Assembly (NCBI GenBank): GCA_024278415.1
Contig: JAJRTI010000311.1
Coordinates: 1-7,962, forward strand
Direction: 5' to 3'
Source of the DNA: Planctomycetota bacterium
GTDB taxonomy: Bacteria > Planctomycetota > Brocadiia > JAJRTI01
DNA: 7,962 nucleotides
Of this stretch, positions 1 through 5,216 are shown piece after piece. Below the pieces are notes generated by a model. That model did no database searches and was not told the DNA's origin. It was given only the letters and a program-made list of their open reading frames with translations. The translations under genes and the position numbers were made by a program. Every line of letters starts with the position of its first letter. Position 1 is the stretch's first letter.

Positions 1-246
1 GGAGGCATCTGGAGGGCCGGGCCCGCCAGACTCTGCGGGCGAACTTCCGGCGGTGACGCGTCCACTTGCGGGGGACATCTTCCCTGGCGCCGGGCGCCTC
101 AGCGGGTGCTCCAAGCCTCCCGAAGGTCGCCCTGCCACGAACATCTCCGCTCGTGATGTCCCAGAGCAGCCGCACCACGGCCACTGTCACAGTCTTGCGG
201 TCGCCGGCCACAAGACCGCGAATGGCTTATGGCAGCGAGTGGTCGC
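1..246. other. Non-coding left end with an inverted-repeat element
   Basis: I see no convincing gene here. The stretch contains an inverted repeat with arms GGGACATC (72-79) and GATGTCCC (155-162). Inside it is a smaller pair, CACGA (136-140) and TCGTG (151-155). Bases 116-127 carry CCTCCCGAAGGT, which recurs at 1067-1078 and, with one change, at 6342-6353. The GGGGACA-type arms plus this motif mark it as a relative of the elements at 1011-1095 and 6342-6430. A frame on the minus strand stays open from about 211 to the window edge, but its product is Arg-rich and resembles nothing I know. Confidence 0.5.
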
Positions 247-281
247 TGCTCACTGCTCACTGCTCACTGCTCACTGCTCGC
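247..281. repeat. Heptamer tandem repeat over the plsY stop codon
   Basis: Four perfect tandem copies of TGCTCAC occupy 247-274, followed by a fifth copy with one change (TGCTCGC, 275-281). Read on the minus strand the unit is GTGAGCA, so every copy contains TGA. Because 7 is not a multiple of 3, three consecutive copies place a TGA in all three frames. The plsY stop (266-264) is the TGA of the second perfect copy. Copy-number change by slippage could occur downstream of the stop without altering the protein. Confidence 0.85.
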
Positions 282-911
282 TGCCTCACTCGCTCCGCCT
301 TGCGACTTCCCGAATGGATTCTCCTCGCCCTTGAGCAGCCGTCTGATGTTTTCCTTGTGTCGCAGGATGATGAGTAGGACGATGACCAGTGCCATGATTG
401 TCAGCGGCTTTCCAGCGCCGAGGGGCTCCTTGGTCGTCGTGAGCACGCCAACGAGCACCGCGGCCGCGGCGACCATGGACGCAAGCGAGACGTAGCGGAA
501 CGCGGCGAACATGACGAGGAACGCGGCGAACCCGATGAGCGTGGCCCATGGCGCGAGCGCGGTGAAGACGCCAGTGCTGGTGGCCACGGCCTTGCCGCCC
601 TTGAACTTGAGGTACACCGGGAAGACGTGGCCCAAGATCGCCGCTAGCCCGCAGCCAATGACCCAAAGCGAAGGGCCCGCACTCGTGCCGCCCGTGTGGC
701 TGAGATAGGCAGCGCTGCCCATGACCGGGCCGAAGCCCTTGCAGAAGTCCATGAGGAACACCGCGAGGAAGCCCGTCTTGCCGAGCACGCGGCCCACGTT
801 GGTCGCGCCGATGTTGCCGCTGCCGACCTCGCGGATATCGACGCCTTTGACAAGTCTGACCGTGAGCAAGCCGAAGGGGATGCTGCCGATGAGATAGCTC
901 GCGACGAGCAT
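264..911 (-). CDS. plsY: Glycerol-3-phosphate acyltransferase PlsY
   Basis: PlsY is an inner-membrane enzyme that transfers the acyl group of acyl-phosphate to glycerol-3-phosphate, the first step of phospholipid synthesis in most bacteria. The 215-residue product has the three conserved cytoplasmic motifs: SGNIGATN at residues 31-38, GHVFPVY followed by F-x-GGK-x-VAT at 94-111, and RHKENIRRLLKGEE at 184-197. Hydrophobic segments lie near residues 1-20, 47-70, 82-100, 113-135, 140-158 and 168-184, as expected for this multi-pass family. I chose the ATG at 911-909 because it puts the first membrane helix at the N-terminus. An upstream TTG at 1007 would add 32 polar residues and probably belongs to the promoter. 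No clear Shine-Dalgarno precedes the ATG. The hydrophilic tail (GGASEAASSEQ) ends inside a heptamer repeat. The gene is divergent from the aldolase gene and probably unrelated in function. Confidence 0.95.
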   Translation of the reverse strand: MLVASYLIGSIPFGLLTVRLVKGVDIREVGSGNIGATNVGRVLGKTGFLAVFLMDFCKGFGPVMGSAAYLSHTGGTSAGPSLWVIGCGLAAILGHVFPVYLKFKGGKAVATSTGVFTALAPWATLIGFAAFLVMFAAFRYVSLASMVAAAAVLVGVLTTTKEPLGAGKPLTIMALVIVLLIILRHKENIRRLLKGEENPFGKSQGGASEAASSEQ

Positions 912-978
912 GAGGGGCTTGATGGCTGGTTCCAAGGTGAGGCTCCGATGTGGGGTGAGTGAGACTTTGGGAGGCCAT

Positions 979-1007
979 ATTGAATGGCGAATGCAGGGGA
1001 AAGTCAA
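979..1007 (-). promoter_or_regulatory. Candidate sigma-70-type promoter for plsY
   Basis: Read on the minus strand, TTGACT (1007-1002) is followed after 17 bases by TTCAAT (984-979), giving a leader of roughly 60 bases before the ATG at 911. The -35 is close to consensus and the -10 is weak. CAATAT at spacing 19 is an alternative -10. The call rests on pattern and position only. Confidence 0.4.
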
Positions 1008-1010
1008 CTG

Positions 1011-1058
1011 CCGGGGACATGACTAAAGGACGCGAAGCGTCCGACTTCGTGTCCCCGG
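1011..1058. repeat. GGGGACA-type inverted-repeat element with inner hairpin
   Basis: Perfect 9-bp arms, CCGGGGACA (1011-1019) and TGTCCCCGG (1050-1058), enclose a small hairpin with stem GGACGC (1028-1033) and GCGTCC (1037-1042) and loop GAA. The element lies between the two divergent promoter candidates, directly next to the hairpin at 1067-1095. Related arms occur at 72-162 and 6382-6430, so it looks like a dispersed repeat, not a gene-specific operator. Confidence 0.65.
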
Positions 1059-1066
1059 GCGCAGAG

Positions 1067-1095
1067 CCTCCCGAAGGTTGCGAACCTTCGGGAGG
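1067..1095. repeat. Perfect 13-bp stem hairpin
   Basis: CCTCCCGAAGGTT (1067-1079) and its exact complement AACCTTCGGGAGG (1083-1095) flank a 3-base GCG loop. No T-tract follows on the plus strand. It ends 10 bases before the aldolase -35, so it is unlikely to act as a terminator of that transcript. The left arm is shared with 116-127 and, in variant form, with 6342-6360. Confidence 0.7.
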
Positions 1096-1105
1096 TCTCC
1101 CCGCT

Positions 1106-1134
1106 TTGACTCGACTCGCGTGCGGCACTACAAT
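1106..1134 (+). promoter_or_regulatory. Sigma-70-type promoter for the aldolase gene
   Basis: TTGACT (1106-1111), a 17-base spacer and TACAAT (1129-1134) match the sigma-70 consensus at five of six positions each with ideal spacing. Transcription would start near 1141, giving a leader of about 43 bases to the TTG at 1184. This is the best promoter match in the window. Confidence 0.7.
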
Positions 1135-1172
1135 GCTCGCCTCTCGTTTACGCACCACTATCCCGCCTTGCC

Positions 1173-1176
1173 GGAG
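1173..1176 (+). promoter_or_regulatory. Shine-Dalgarno that favours a TTG start
   Basis: GGAG at 1173-1176 lies 7 bases before the TTG at 1184 and 22 bases before the first ATG of the same frame (1199). Nothing like a ribosome binding site lies directly upstream of the ATG. The spacing therefore favours initiation at TTG. Confidence 0.5.
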
Positions 1177-1183
1177 CCCCAAC

Positions 1184-2038
1184 TTGTCTGCATCCACCAT
1201 GACCCAGTTGCTGACCGACGCGACCCGCCGCGGGTACGCGGTCGGCGCGTTCACGTGCTGGGACATCGAGGCGCTCCAGGCGAGCGTCGAGACGGCCGAG
1301 CGGCTCCAGGCGCCGTTGATCGTGCAGTGTGCGCGCGCGGAACTCGACCTGTGCGGCCACGACATGATGCCGCGGCTCGCGCGGGAGGCCATCGAGGCCG
1401 CGTCCGTGCCGGCTGTGCTCAACTTAGACCACGGCGACTGCGTCGAGTTGTGCAAGTGGGCCGCGGACCACGGGTTTCACTGCGTCATGCTCGATGTCGC
1501 GCACCTGCCGTTCGAGGAGAACATTGCGCAGACGCGGGAGGTCGTTGAGTACGCGCACGAGCGCGGCGTGCAAGTGGAGGGCGAGTTGGGGCGCATCGCC
1601 GGGTTCGAGGCGAGCCAAGAGGTGCAGGAGTCCGAGGCGACGCAGACCGACCCCGACGCGGCGGTGGAGTTCGTCGAGCGCACGGGCGTGGACTCCCTCG
1701 CGGTGGCCATCGGCAACGCGCACGGCGTATACAAGGGCAAGCCGAAGGTGAACATCGAGCGCCTGGCGCAGATCAAGGAAAAGGTCCCCGTGCCGCTCGT
1801 GCTGCACGGCGGATCAGGCATCCCCGCAGACGTGCTCCAGCAGGCCATCGCCGGAGGCATTTCGAAGATCAACATCTACACGGAGCTGTGGAAGGCGTTT
1901 GTCGCGGGCTTCCTCTCGTTCGCCGACACGCCGCCCAAGACCAGCTACATGATCGACATCTTCGGCCTGCCAAAGCAGCACGCAATGGAGCTGGTGGAGA
2001 CGAAGATGCGGCTGTTCGGCGCGGTGGGGAAGGCGTAG
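1184..2038 (+). CDS. Class II ketose-bisphosphate aldolase (tagatose/fructose-bisphosphate type)
   Basis: A zinc-dependent aldolase of the FbaA/KbaY/GatY family. These enzymes cleave fructose- or tagatose-1,6-bisphosphate to dihydroxyacetone phosphate and glyceraldehyde-3-phosphate in the cytoplasm. From the TTG start (284 residues) the visible motifs are YAVGAF (18-23), LDHGD with catalytic Asp82 and zinc ligand His83, AHLPFEEN (106-113), EGELG (132-136), NAHGVY with His180, LHGGSG with His208, and the phosphate-binding end motif KINIYTEL. As I recall, Asp82, His83, His180 and His208 are the E. coli tagatose-bisphosphate aldolase positions. This agreement, with the GGAG at 1173, supports TTG at 1184 over ATG at 1199 (279 residues). 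One oddity is DVAH where the family usually has DGSH. The similarity to KbaY/GatY lengths suggests a sugar-catabolic aldolase, but the substrate is not proven. It is the first gene of the rightward group and has its own promoter. Confidence 0.9.
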   Translation: MSASTMTQLLTDATRRGYAVGAFTCWDIEALQASVETAERLQAPLIVQCARAELDLCGHDMMPRLAREAIEAASVPAVLNLDHGDCVELCKWAADHGFHCVMLDVAHLPFEENIAQTREVVEYAHERGVQVEGELGRIAGFEASQEVQESEATQTDPDAAVEFVERTGVDSLAVAIGNAHGVYKGKPKVNIERLAQIKEKVPVPLVLHGGSGIPADVLQQAIAGGISKINIYTELWKAFVAGFLSFADTPPKTSYMIDIFGLPKQHAMELVETKMRLFGAVGKA

Positions 2039-2074
2039 CGCGGCGATGGCGCGAAGCTGCTGTGCGCTCGCCGC

Positions 2075-2101
2075 TTGCATTTTTCGCAGAGCGGCTATAA
2101 T
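2075..2101 (+). promoter_or_regulatory. Candidate promoter for the dehydrogenase gene
   Basis: A perfect TATAAT (2096-2101) follows TTGCAT (2075-2080) at a short 15-base spacing; CTTGCA gives 16. The -10 is strong and the -35 is suboptimal. A start near 2108 would give a leader of about 140 bases that includes the structured element at 2152-2209. Confidence 0.5.
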
Positions 2102-2151
2102 GAGCGACTTGTTGTCTCAGCGCTTGTGCTGGGCATGTGGCGGATCTGTTC

Positions 2152-2209
2152 GGGAGCGGAACGCGTTTGCGTTCCGACGGACGGCCCCGAAGTTTCGGGA
2201 TCCGCTCCC
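2152..2209. repeat. Nested-hairpin repeat, copy A, upstream of the dehydrogenase
   Basis: Outer arms GGGAGCGGA (2152-2160) and TCCGCTCCC (2201-2209) enclose two hairpins. One has stem GGAACGC (2158-2164) and GCGTTCC (2169-2175) with loop GTTT. The other has CCCGAA (2186-2191) and TTCGGG (2194-2199). The outer right-end GGA and the first inner stem overlap, so they are alternative pairings in part. The first 34 bases (2153-2186) match copy B at 3321-3354 at 28 positions. The element ends 40 bases before the dehydrogenase ATG. Confidence 0.7.
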
Positions 2210-2249
2210 CTGTGGTTGCGGGCGAAGCTCGCATTAGGAGTATCATTCC

Positions 2250-3299
2250 ATGCAACGCAAGTATGCCGCGATCGATGGCGGTGGTGTCATTTCAGTCCAA
2301 ACCGAAGAGATCGGTGACCCGGGCAAGGGCGAAGTGCTCGTGGAAGTCGAAGCGTCTCTCGTGAGCCCAGGCACGGAGCTGGGCGGCGTGAAGGGCCGAC
2401 GCGAGAAGCCCAACCCCGACGCGGGCCCGCGCATGTTCGGGTACCAGAACGCGGGCAAGGTCATCGCCATCGGCGAAGACGTGGTGCGTTGGAGCGTCGG
2501 CGACCGCGTCGCGTGCATGGGCGGCGGGTACGCACCGCACGCGACGTACGGTATCGTGCCGCAGAACCTGTGCGCGAAGCTGACCGACGACCTCACCTGG
2601 GAGCAGGGCGCGTTCAACCACCTCGCCGCGACCGCGCTCAACGCAATCCGACGCACGCAGCCGATCCTGGGCGAGACGATCGCCATCTGCGGCCTGGGCA
2701 TCGTCGGCCAGATCAGCGCGCAGCTTGCGCGGCTGTCCGGCATGCGCGTCGTCGGCTTCGACCTGGTGGAGATGCGCCGCGACCTCGCGATGAAGCTCGG
2801 GTGCAACGCGGTGGTCAATCCTGTCGAGGCGGACCCCAAGCCGCTCGTGGACGAAGTGTCCGAGGGCTATGGCCTGGACGCGGCGATCATCGCGTTCGGC
2901 GGCGACGGCACGGCCGCGTTCAAGCAACTGCTGGGGCTGATGAAGAAATCCCCCGATGGCCACCAGATGGGCCGCGTGACCATCGTGGGCGGCGCCCGCA
3001 TCGACACGACGTACGCCGCGTCGTGCGGCAACATGGACGTGCGCAGCTCGGCCCGCACCGGCCCGGGATACCACGACGAGGAGTGGGAGCGCAGCCCGCA
3101 GGACTACCCGCCGGTGTTCATGGACTGGACCACGACGCGCAACTTGCGCGAGTGCATGCGCCTCATGTCCGAGGGCCGGCTCGACGTGGACTCGCTCATC
3201 ACCGACCGAGTGCCGCTGTCGCAAGCGCCCGAAGCGTGCGAGAAGTTGATCCAGCATCCCGACCAGGCCATGGGCGTGATCCTTTATCCGAAACAGTAA
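2250..3299 (+). CDS. MDR-family NAD(P)-dependent dehydrogenase without the usual zinc-site motifs
   Basis: A 349-residue medium-chain dehydrogenase/reductase. The N-terminal GroES-like half has SPGTEL (39-44) and GYQNAGKVIAIGEDV (64-78). These stand where zinc alcohol dehydrogenases have the catalytic Cys region and the GHExxG zinc ligands, so the classical catalytic zinc site appears absent. The Rossmann half has GLGIVG (148-153) with Asp171 at the end of beta-2, which suggests NAD over NADP. RSSARTGPGYHD (265-276) resembles a motif I associate with SPGTE-type oxidoreductases. The ATG has a good Shine-Dalgarno (AGGAG, 2236-2240, 9 bases upstream). The gene lies 211 bp after the aldolase gene and 111 bp before the sulfatase-like gene on the same strand, so a role in oxidising a sugar or polyol is plausible. 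I cannot name the substrate. Annotation pipelines may call it a threonine-dehydrogenase-like or zinc-binding dehydrogenase. Confidence 0.88.
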   Translation: MQRKYAAIDGGGVISVQTEEIGDPGKGEVLVEVEASLVSPGTELGGVKGRREKPNPDAGPRMFGYQNAGKVIAIGEDVVRWSVGDRVACMGGGYAPHATYGIVPQNLCAKLTDDLTWEQGAFNHLAATALNAIRRTQPILGETIAICGLGIVGQISAQLARLSGMRVVGFDLVEMRRDLAMKLGCNAVVNPVEADPKPLVDEVSEGYGLDAAIIAFGGDGTAAFKQLLGLMKKSPDGHQMGRVTIVGGARIDTTYAASCGNMDVRSSARTGPGYHDEEWERSPQDYPPVFMDWTTTRNLRECMRLMSEGRLDVDSLITDRVPLSQAPEACEKLIQHPDQAMGVILYPKQ

Positions 3300-3319
3300 G
3301 GCCGCCCGCGCCGCATGAA

Positions 3320-3391
3320 CGGAGCGGAATGCCTTCGCATTCCGATGGATGGCCTCTGCACTCGAACGGAGGGCGAAGGCCGTCCGCTCCG
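3320..3391. repeat. Nested-hairpin repeat, copy B, upstream of the sulfatase-like gene
   Basis: Outer arms CGGAGCGGA (3320-3328) and TCCGCTCCG (3383-3391) enclose the hairpin GGAATGC (3326-3332), loop CTTC, GCATTCC (3337-3343). A second possible pairing joins GGATGGCC (3347-3354) and GGCCGTCC (3378-3385) with one G-T wobble. Relative to copy A one stem pair changes from C-G to T-A, a compensatory change. The element ends 19 bases before the next gene's GTG start and 4 bases before its GGAGA ribosome binding site. Confidence 0.7.
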
Positions 3392-3410
3392 CTATGGAGA
3401 CATTGCATAA

Positions 3411-4835
3411 GTGAACGTCCTTCTCATCTGCACCGACACGTTCCGCGCGGACTACCTCGGCTGCTACGGCAACGAGTGGATCGAGACGCCGTACCTCGAC
3501 CGACTCGCGAGCGAGGGCATTGTGTTCGAGGACGCGTATGCGGAGGCGTTGCCCACGTTGCCCGCACGCCGCGTGCTCGCGACTGGGAGGCGCTGCTTCC
3601 CGTTCGGGACGTACCCGCAGCCCGATGATATCGTGCAGCTCCCCGGCTGGCATCCACTGTATGCCGAGGATGTGACGCTCTCGGAGGCGTTGCGGGAGCA
3701 GGGGTTCACGAATGCGTTCGTGACGGACGTGTACCACATGATGAAGCCGGGCAAGAACTTCCACCGCGGCTTCCATAGCTGGCAGTGGGTCCGCGGCGAA
3801 GAGGCCGACCCGTACACGACGGGGCCGAAGACGGGCATCGACTTCGAGCATTGGCTCATGGGGCCCATGCTCGAGAAGGCGTACGACCACTGGGTCGGCC
3901 AGTACCTCATGAGCACGCGCGGCTGGAAGAGCGAGACCGACACGTTCGTCGCGCAAGTCATGCGCACCGGCGCGGAGTGGCTCAGCATGAACGCCGAGAA
4001 CACACCGTTCTTCCTCTACGTGGACTGCTTCGATCCCCACGAGCCTTGGCACGCGCCCAAGGAGTACGCGGACAAGTACTGTCCCAACTACGAAGGCCGC
4101 GAATTGATCTGTCCGCCGGGCACGGTCGACGCGATTACGCCGGCGGAGTTCCAGCGCGTCAAAGCGCTCTACGCCGGCGAATGCTCGCTCGTGGACCGGT
4201 GGGTGGGCTACCTGCTCGAGCGGCTCGACACTCTTGGCTTGGCAGACGAGACCATCGTCGTGTTCACGTCCGACCACGGCACGATGATGGGCGAGCAGGG
4301 CCAGGTGCACAAGGGCCAGGATCGCTTGCGTATCCAGTGCACGCGCGTCCCGCTCATCGTGCGTCTGCCCGACCGGGCGTACGCGGGCAAGCGCGTCCAG
4401 GGCTTTGTGCAGCACCAAGACATCATGCCGACGCTGATGAATCTGCTTGACAAGCCCGTGCCGGAACGGTGCAATGGCGCCGACCTGTGGCCCATGGTCA
4501 CGGACGGCGCGTCGGCGCCGCGAGACTACGTGGTCTCTGCGTTTGGTTCCTACGCAAGCGTGCGCACCGCGGAGTGGAACTTCCAGACCGCGTGGTGCGG
4601 GTCGAAACAGCCCAGCCAGCAACCCCGCAAGCCGGAGCTGTACGACCGCAACGCCGACCCCGAAGAACTGGCCAACGTGATCGCGGACCACACGGACGTG
4701 GCCGACGAGTTGCACGCGAAGCTCAAGGCGTACATCGAGTCGGGCCTGCCGGAGACGCAAGGCGCGTTCATGCCCGGCGCGGTGCCGAACGTGTTGCTCG
4801 ACACGCCGCCGAGCGAGGATCAAGCGCTCATCTGA
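3411..4835 (+). CDS. Sulfatase-fold hydrolase with Thr at the formylglycine position
   Basis: A 474-residue member of the alkaline phosphatase/sulfatase superfamily with no signal peptide, so apparently cytoplasmic. The N-terminal metal-site strand reads LLICTDTFRADYLGCYG (4-20, Asp9). The second metal site reads FTSDHGTMMGEQG (285-297) with Asp288 and His289, followed by His300 and Lys301. A conserved DCFDPHEPWH (205-214) lies between. The signature that in sulfatases is C/S-x-P-x-R is TLPARR here (49-54), followed by LATGR. Thr49 thus replaces the Cys or Ser that is converted to formylglycine. The fold and metal residues are kept, so the protein may act as a phosphodiesterase or phosphatase-type enzyme with a Thr nucleophile, or may be catalytically altered. 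It starts at GTG (3411), with GGAGA at 3396-3400. It lies between a dehydrogenase and a NagB-like gene, suggesting a phospho- or sulfo-sugar substrate. Confidence 0.88.
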   Translation: MNVLLICTDTFRADYLGCYGNEWIETPYLDRLASEGIVFEDAYAEALPTLPARRVLATGRRCFPFGTYPQPDDIVQLPGWHPLYAEDVTLSEALREQGFTNAFVTDVYHMMKPGKNFHRGFHSWQWVRGEEADPYTTGPKTGIDFEHWLMGPMLEKAYDHWVGQYLMSTRGWKSETDTFVAQVMRTGAEWLSMNAENTPFFLYVDCFDPHEPWHAPKEYADKYCPNYEGRELICPPGTVDAITPAEFQRVKALYAGECSLVDRWVGYLLERLDTLGLADETIVVFTSDHGTMMGEQGQVHKGQDRLRIQCTRVPLIVRLPDRAYAGKRVQGFVQHQDIMPTLMNLLDKPVPERCNGADLWPMVTDGASAPRDYVVSAFGSYASVRTAEWNFQTAWCGSKQPSQQPRKPELYDRNADPEELANVIADHTDVADELHAKLKAYIESGLPETQGAFMPGAVPNVLLDTPPSEDQALI

Positions 4836-4872
4836 GCCACTTGTAAAACCCCAGTTGTCCTACCTGTGCTTT

Positions 4873-5017
4873 GGCGCCGCGAGCCGGCGATGTCGCGTTT
4901 GTAGTAGGCCCGTGAGGGCCTTCCGCTCGGGTGGCGAATCGCCATTGGCGCAGAGGGCGTCCTGACGGCCGCCACTACAAGCGGAGCGCTCCCGCGCTCG
5001 CATCTTGGCGGCGCCGC
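4873..5017. repeat. Nested inverted repeat, REP/BIME-like
   Basis: An outer pair, GGCGCCGC (4873-4880) and GCGGCGCC (5008-5015), encloses a second pair, TTGTAGT (4899-4905) and ACTACAA (4974-4980). Inside are the hairpins GGCCC-GTGA-GGGCC (4907-4920) and GGCGA-A-TCGCC (4933-4943). A further hairpin, GAGCGC-TCCC-GCGCTC, lies at 4984-4999. GTAG (4901-4904) at the foot of the first hairpin and CTAC (4976-4979) in inverted position resemble the REP / inverse-REP arrangement recognised by REP-associated tyrosine transposases. No such transposase gene is in the window. Confidence 0.6.
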
Positions 5018-5044
5018 ATTCCACACCTCCGCCATGCATGATGT

Positions 5045-5066
5045 TAGGCGCGAGGCCTCGCGCCTA
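5045..5066. repeat. 22-bp perfect palindrome
   Basis: The 22 bases beginning TAGGCGCGAGG read the same on both strands with no loop. It lies about 150 bp before the NagB-like gene. It could be a dimeric regulator site, part of a dispersed repeat, or a resolved duplication. Symmetry alone does not distinguish these. Confidence 0.6.
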
Positions 5067-5133
5067 TTCGGGTTTTGCAAGTCGCTCATCTGATTTTCGA
5101 TTGGACTGCGGCCCTGTCCGAGGGCTCTGAGGT

Positions 5134-5160
5134 TCGGAGTCCCGCCTTTAGGCGGTCCGA
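5134..5160. repeat. Hairpin repeat upstream of the NagB-like gene
   Basis: CCGCC (5142-5146), loop TTTA and GGCGG (5151-5155) form a stem extended, after a 3-base bulge, by TCGGA (5134-5138) with TCCGA (5156-5160). It lies 56 bases before the ATG at 5217, so it might be in the leader of that transcript. It is more likely another dispersed hairpin. Confidence 0.5.
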
Positions 5161-5216
5161 TCCAAACCAACCAGCAAACATCGTCTCTTCCTTCTTCCCA
5201 CGTAAGGAGCAACGTC

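Larger units (their letters stand above)
4836..5216. other. 381-bp intergenic region made of structured repeats
   Basis: No gene is supported here. From left to right it holds the nested repeat at 4873-5017, a 22-bp perfect palindrome at 5045-5066, a hairpin at 5134-5160, and the ribosome binding site TAAGGAG (5203-5209) of the next gene. I found no convincing promoter. TTGCAA (5075-5080) has only a poor -10 (CGATTG) at 17-base spacing. None of the hairpins has an obvious following T-tract, so no classical terminator for the sulfatase-like gene is visible. Confidence 0.7.

Noticed and set aside
1..211. Minus-strand frame open from a GTG at 211 to the window edge
   Set aside because: The product is Arg/Ala/Gly-rich with no recognisable motif, and the stretch contains inverted-repeat arms typical of the non-coding elements in this window. 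A partial gene cannot be excluded without sequence to the left.
247..281. CRISPR array
   Set aside because: The units are 7 bases with no spacers; it is a simple tandem repeat.
912..1007. N-terminal extension of PlsY to a TTG at 1007
   Set aside because: It would add 32 polar residues before the first membrane helix, and the TTG is part of a TTGACT -35-like box.
1067..1095. Intrinsic terminator
   Set aside because: The stem is perfect but no T-tract follows on the plus strand, and it sits upstream of a promoter between divergent genes.
959..1183. N-terminal extension of the aldolase frame to 959
   Set aside because: The added segment is translated from the repeat element and the promoter and does not resemble the aldolase family.
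2046..2237. Small plus-strand frame between the aldolase and dehydrogenase genes
   Set aside because: It lies over the promoter candidate and repeat copy A. The peptide is a translation of the hairpin.
2292..4823. Very long minus-strand open frame (843 codons)
   Set aside because: It runs antisense to the dehydrogenase and sulfatase-like genes, both of which have clear family motifs. Its product is rich in His, Arg, Val and Ala, as expected from reading GC-rich codons backwards.
5075..5103. Promoter for the NagB-like gene (TTGCAA with CGATTG)
   Set aside because: The -10 hexamer matches consensus poorly.
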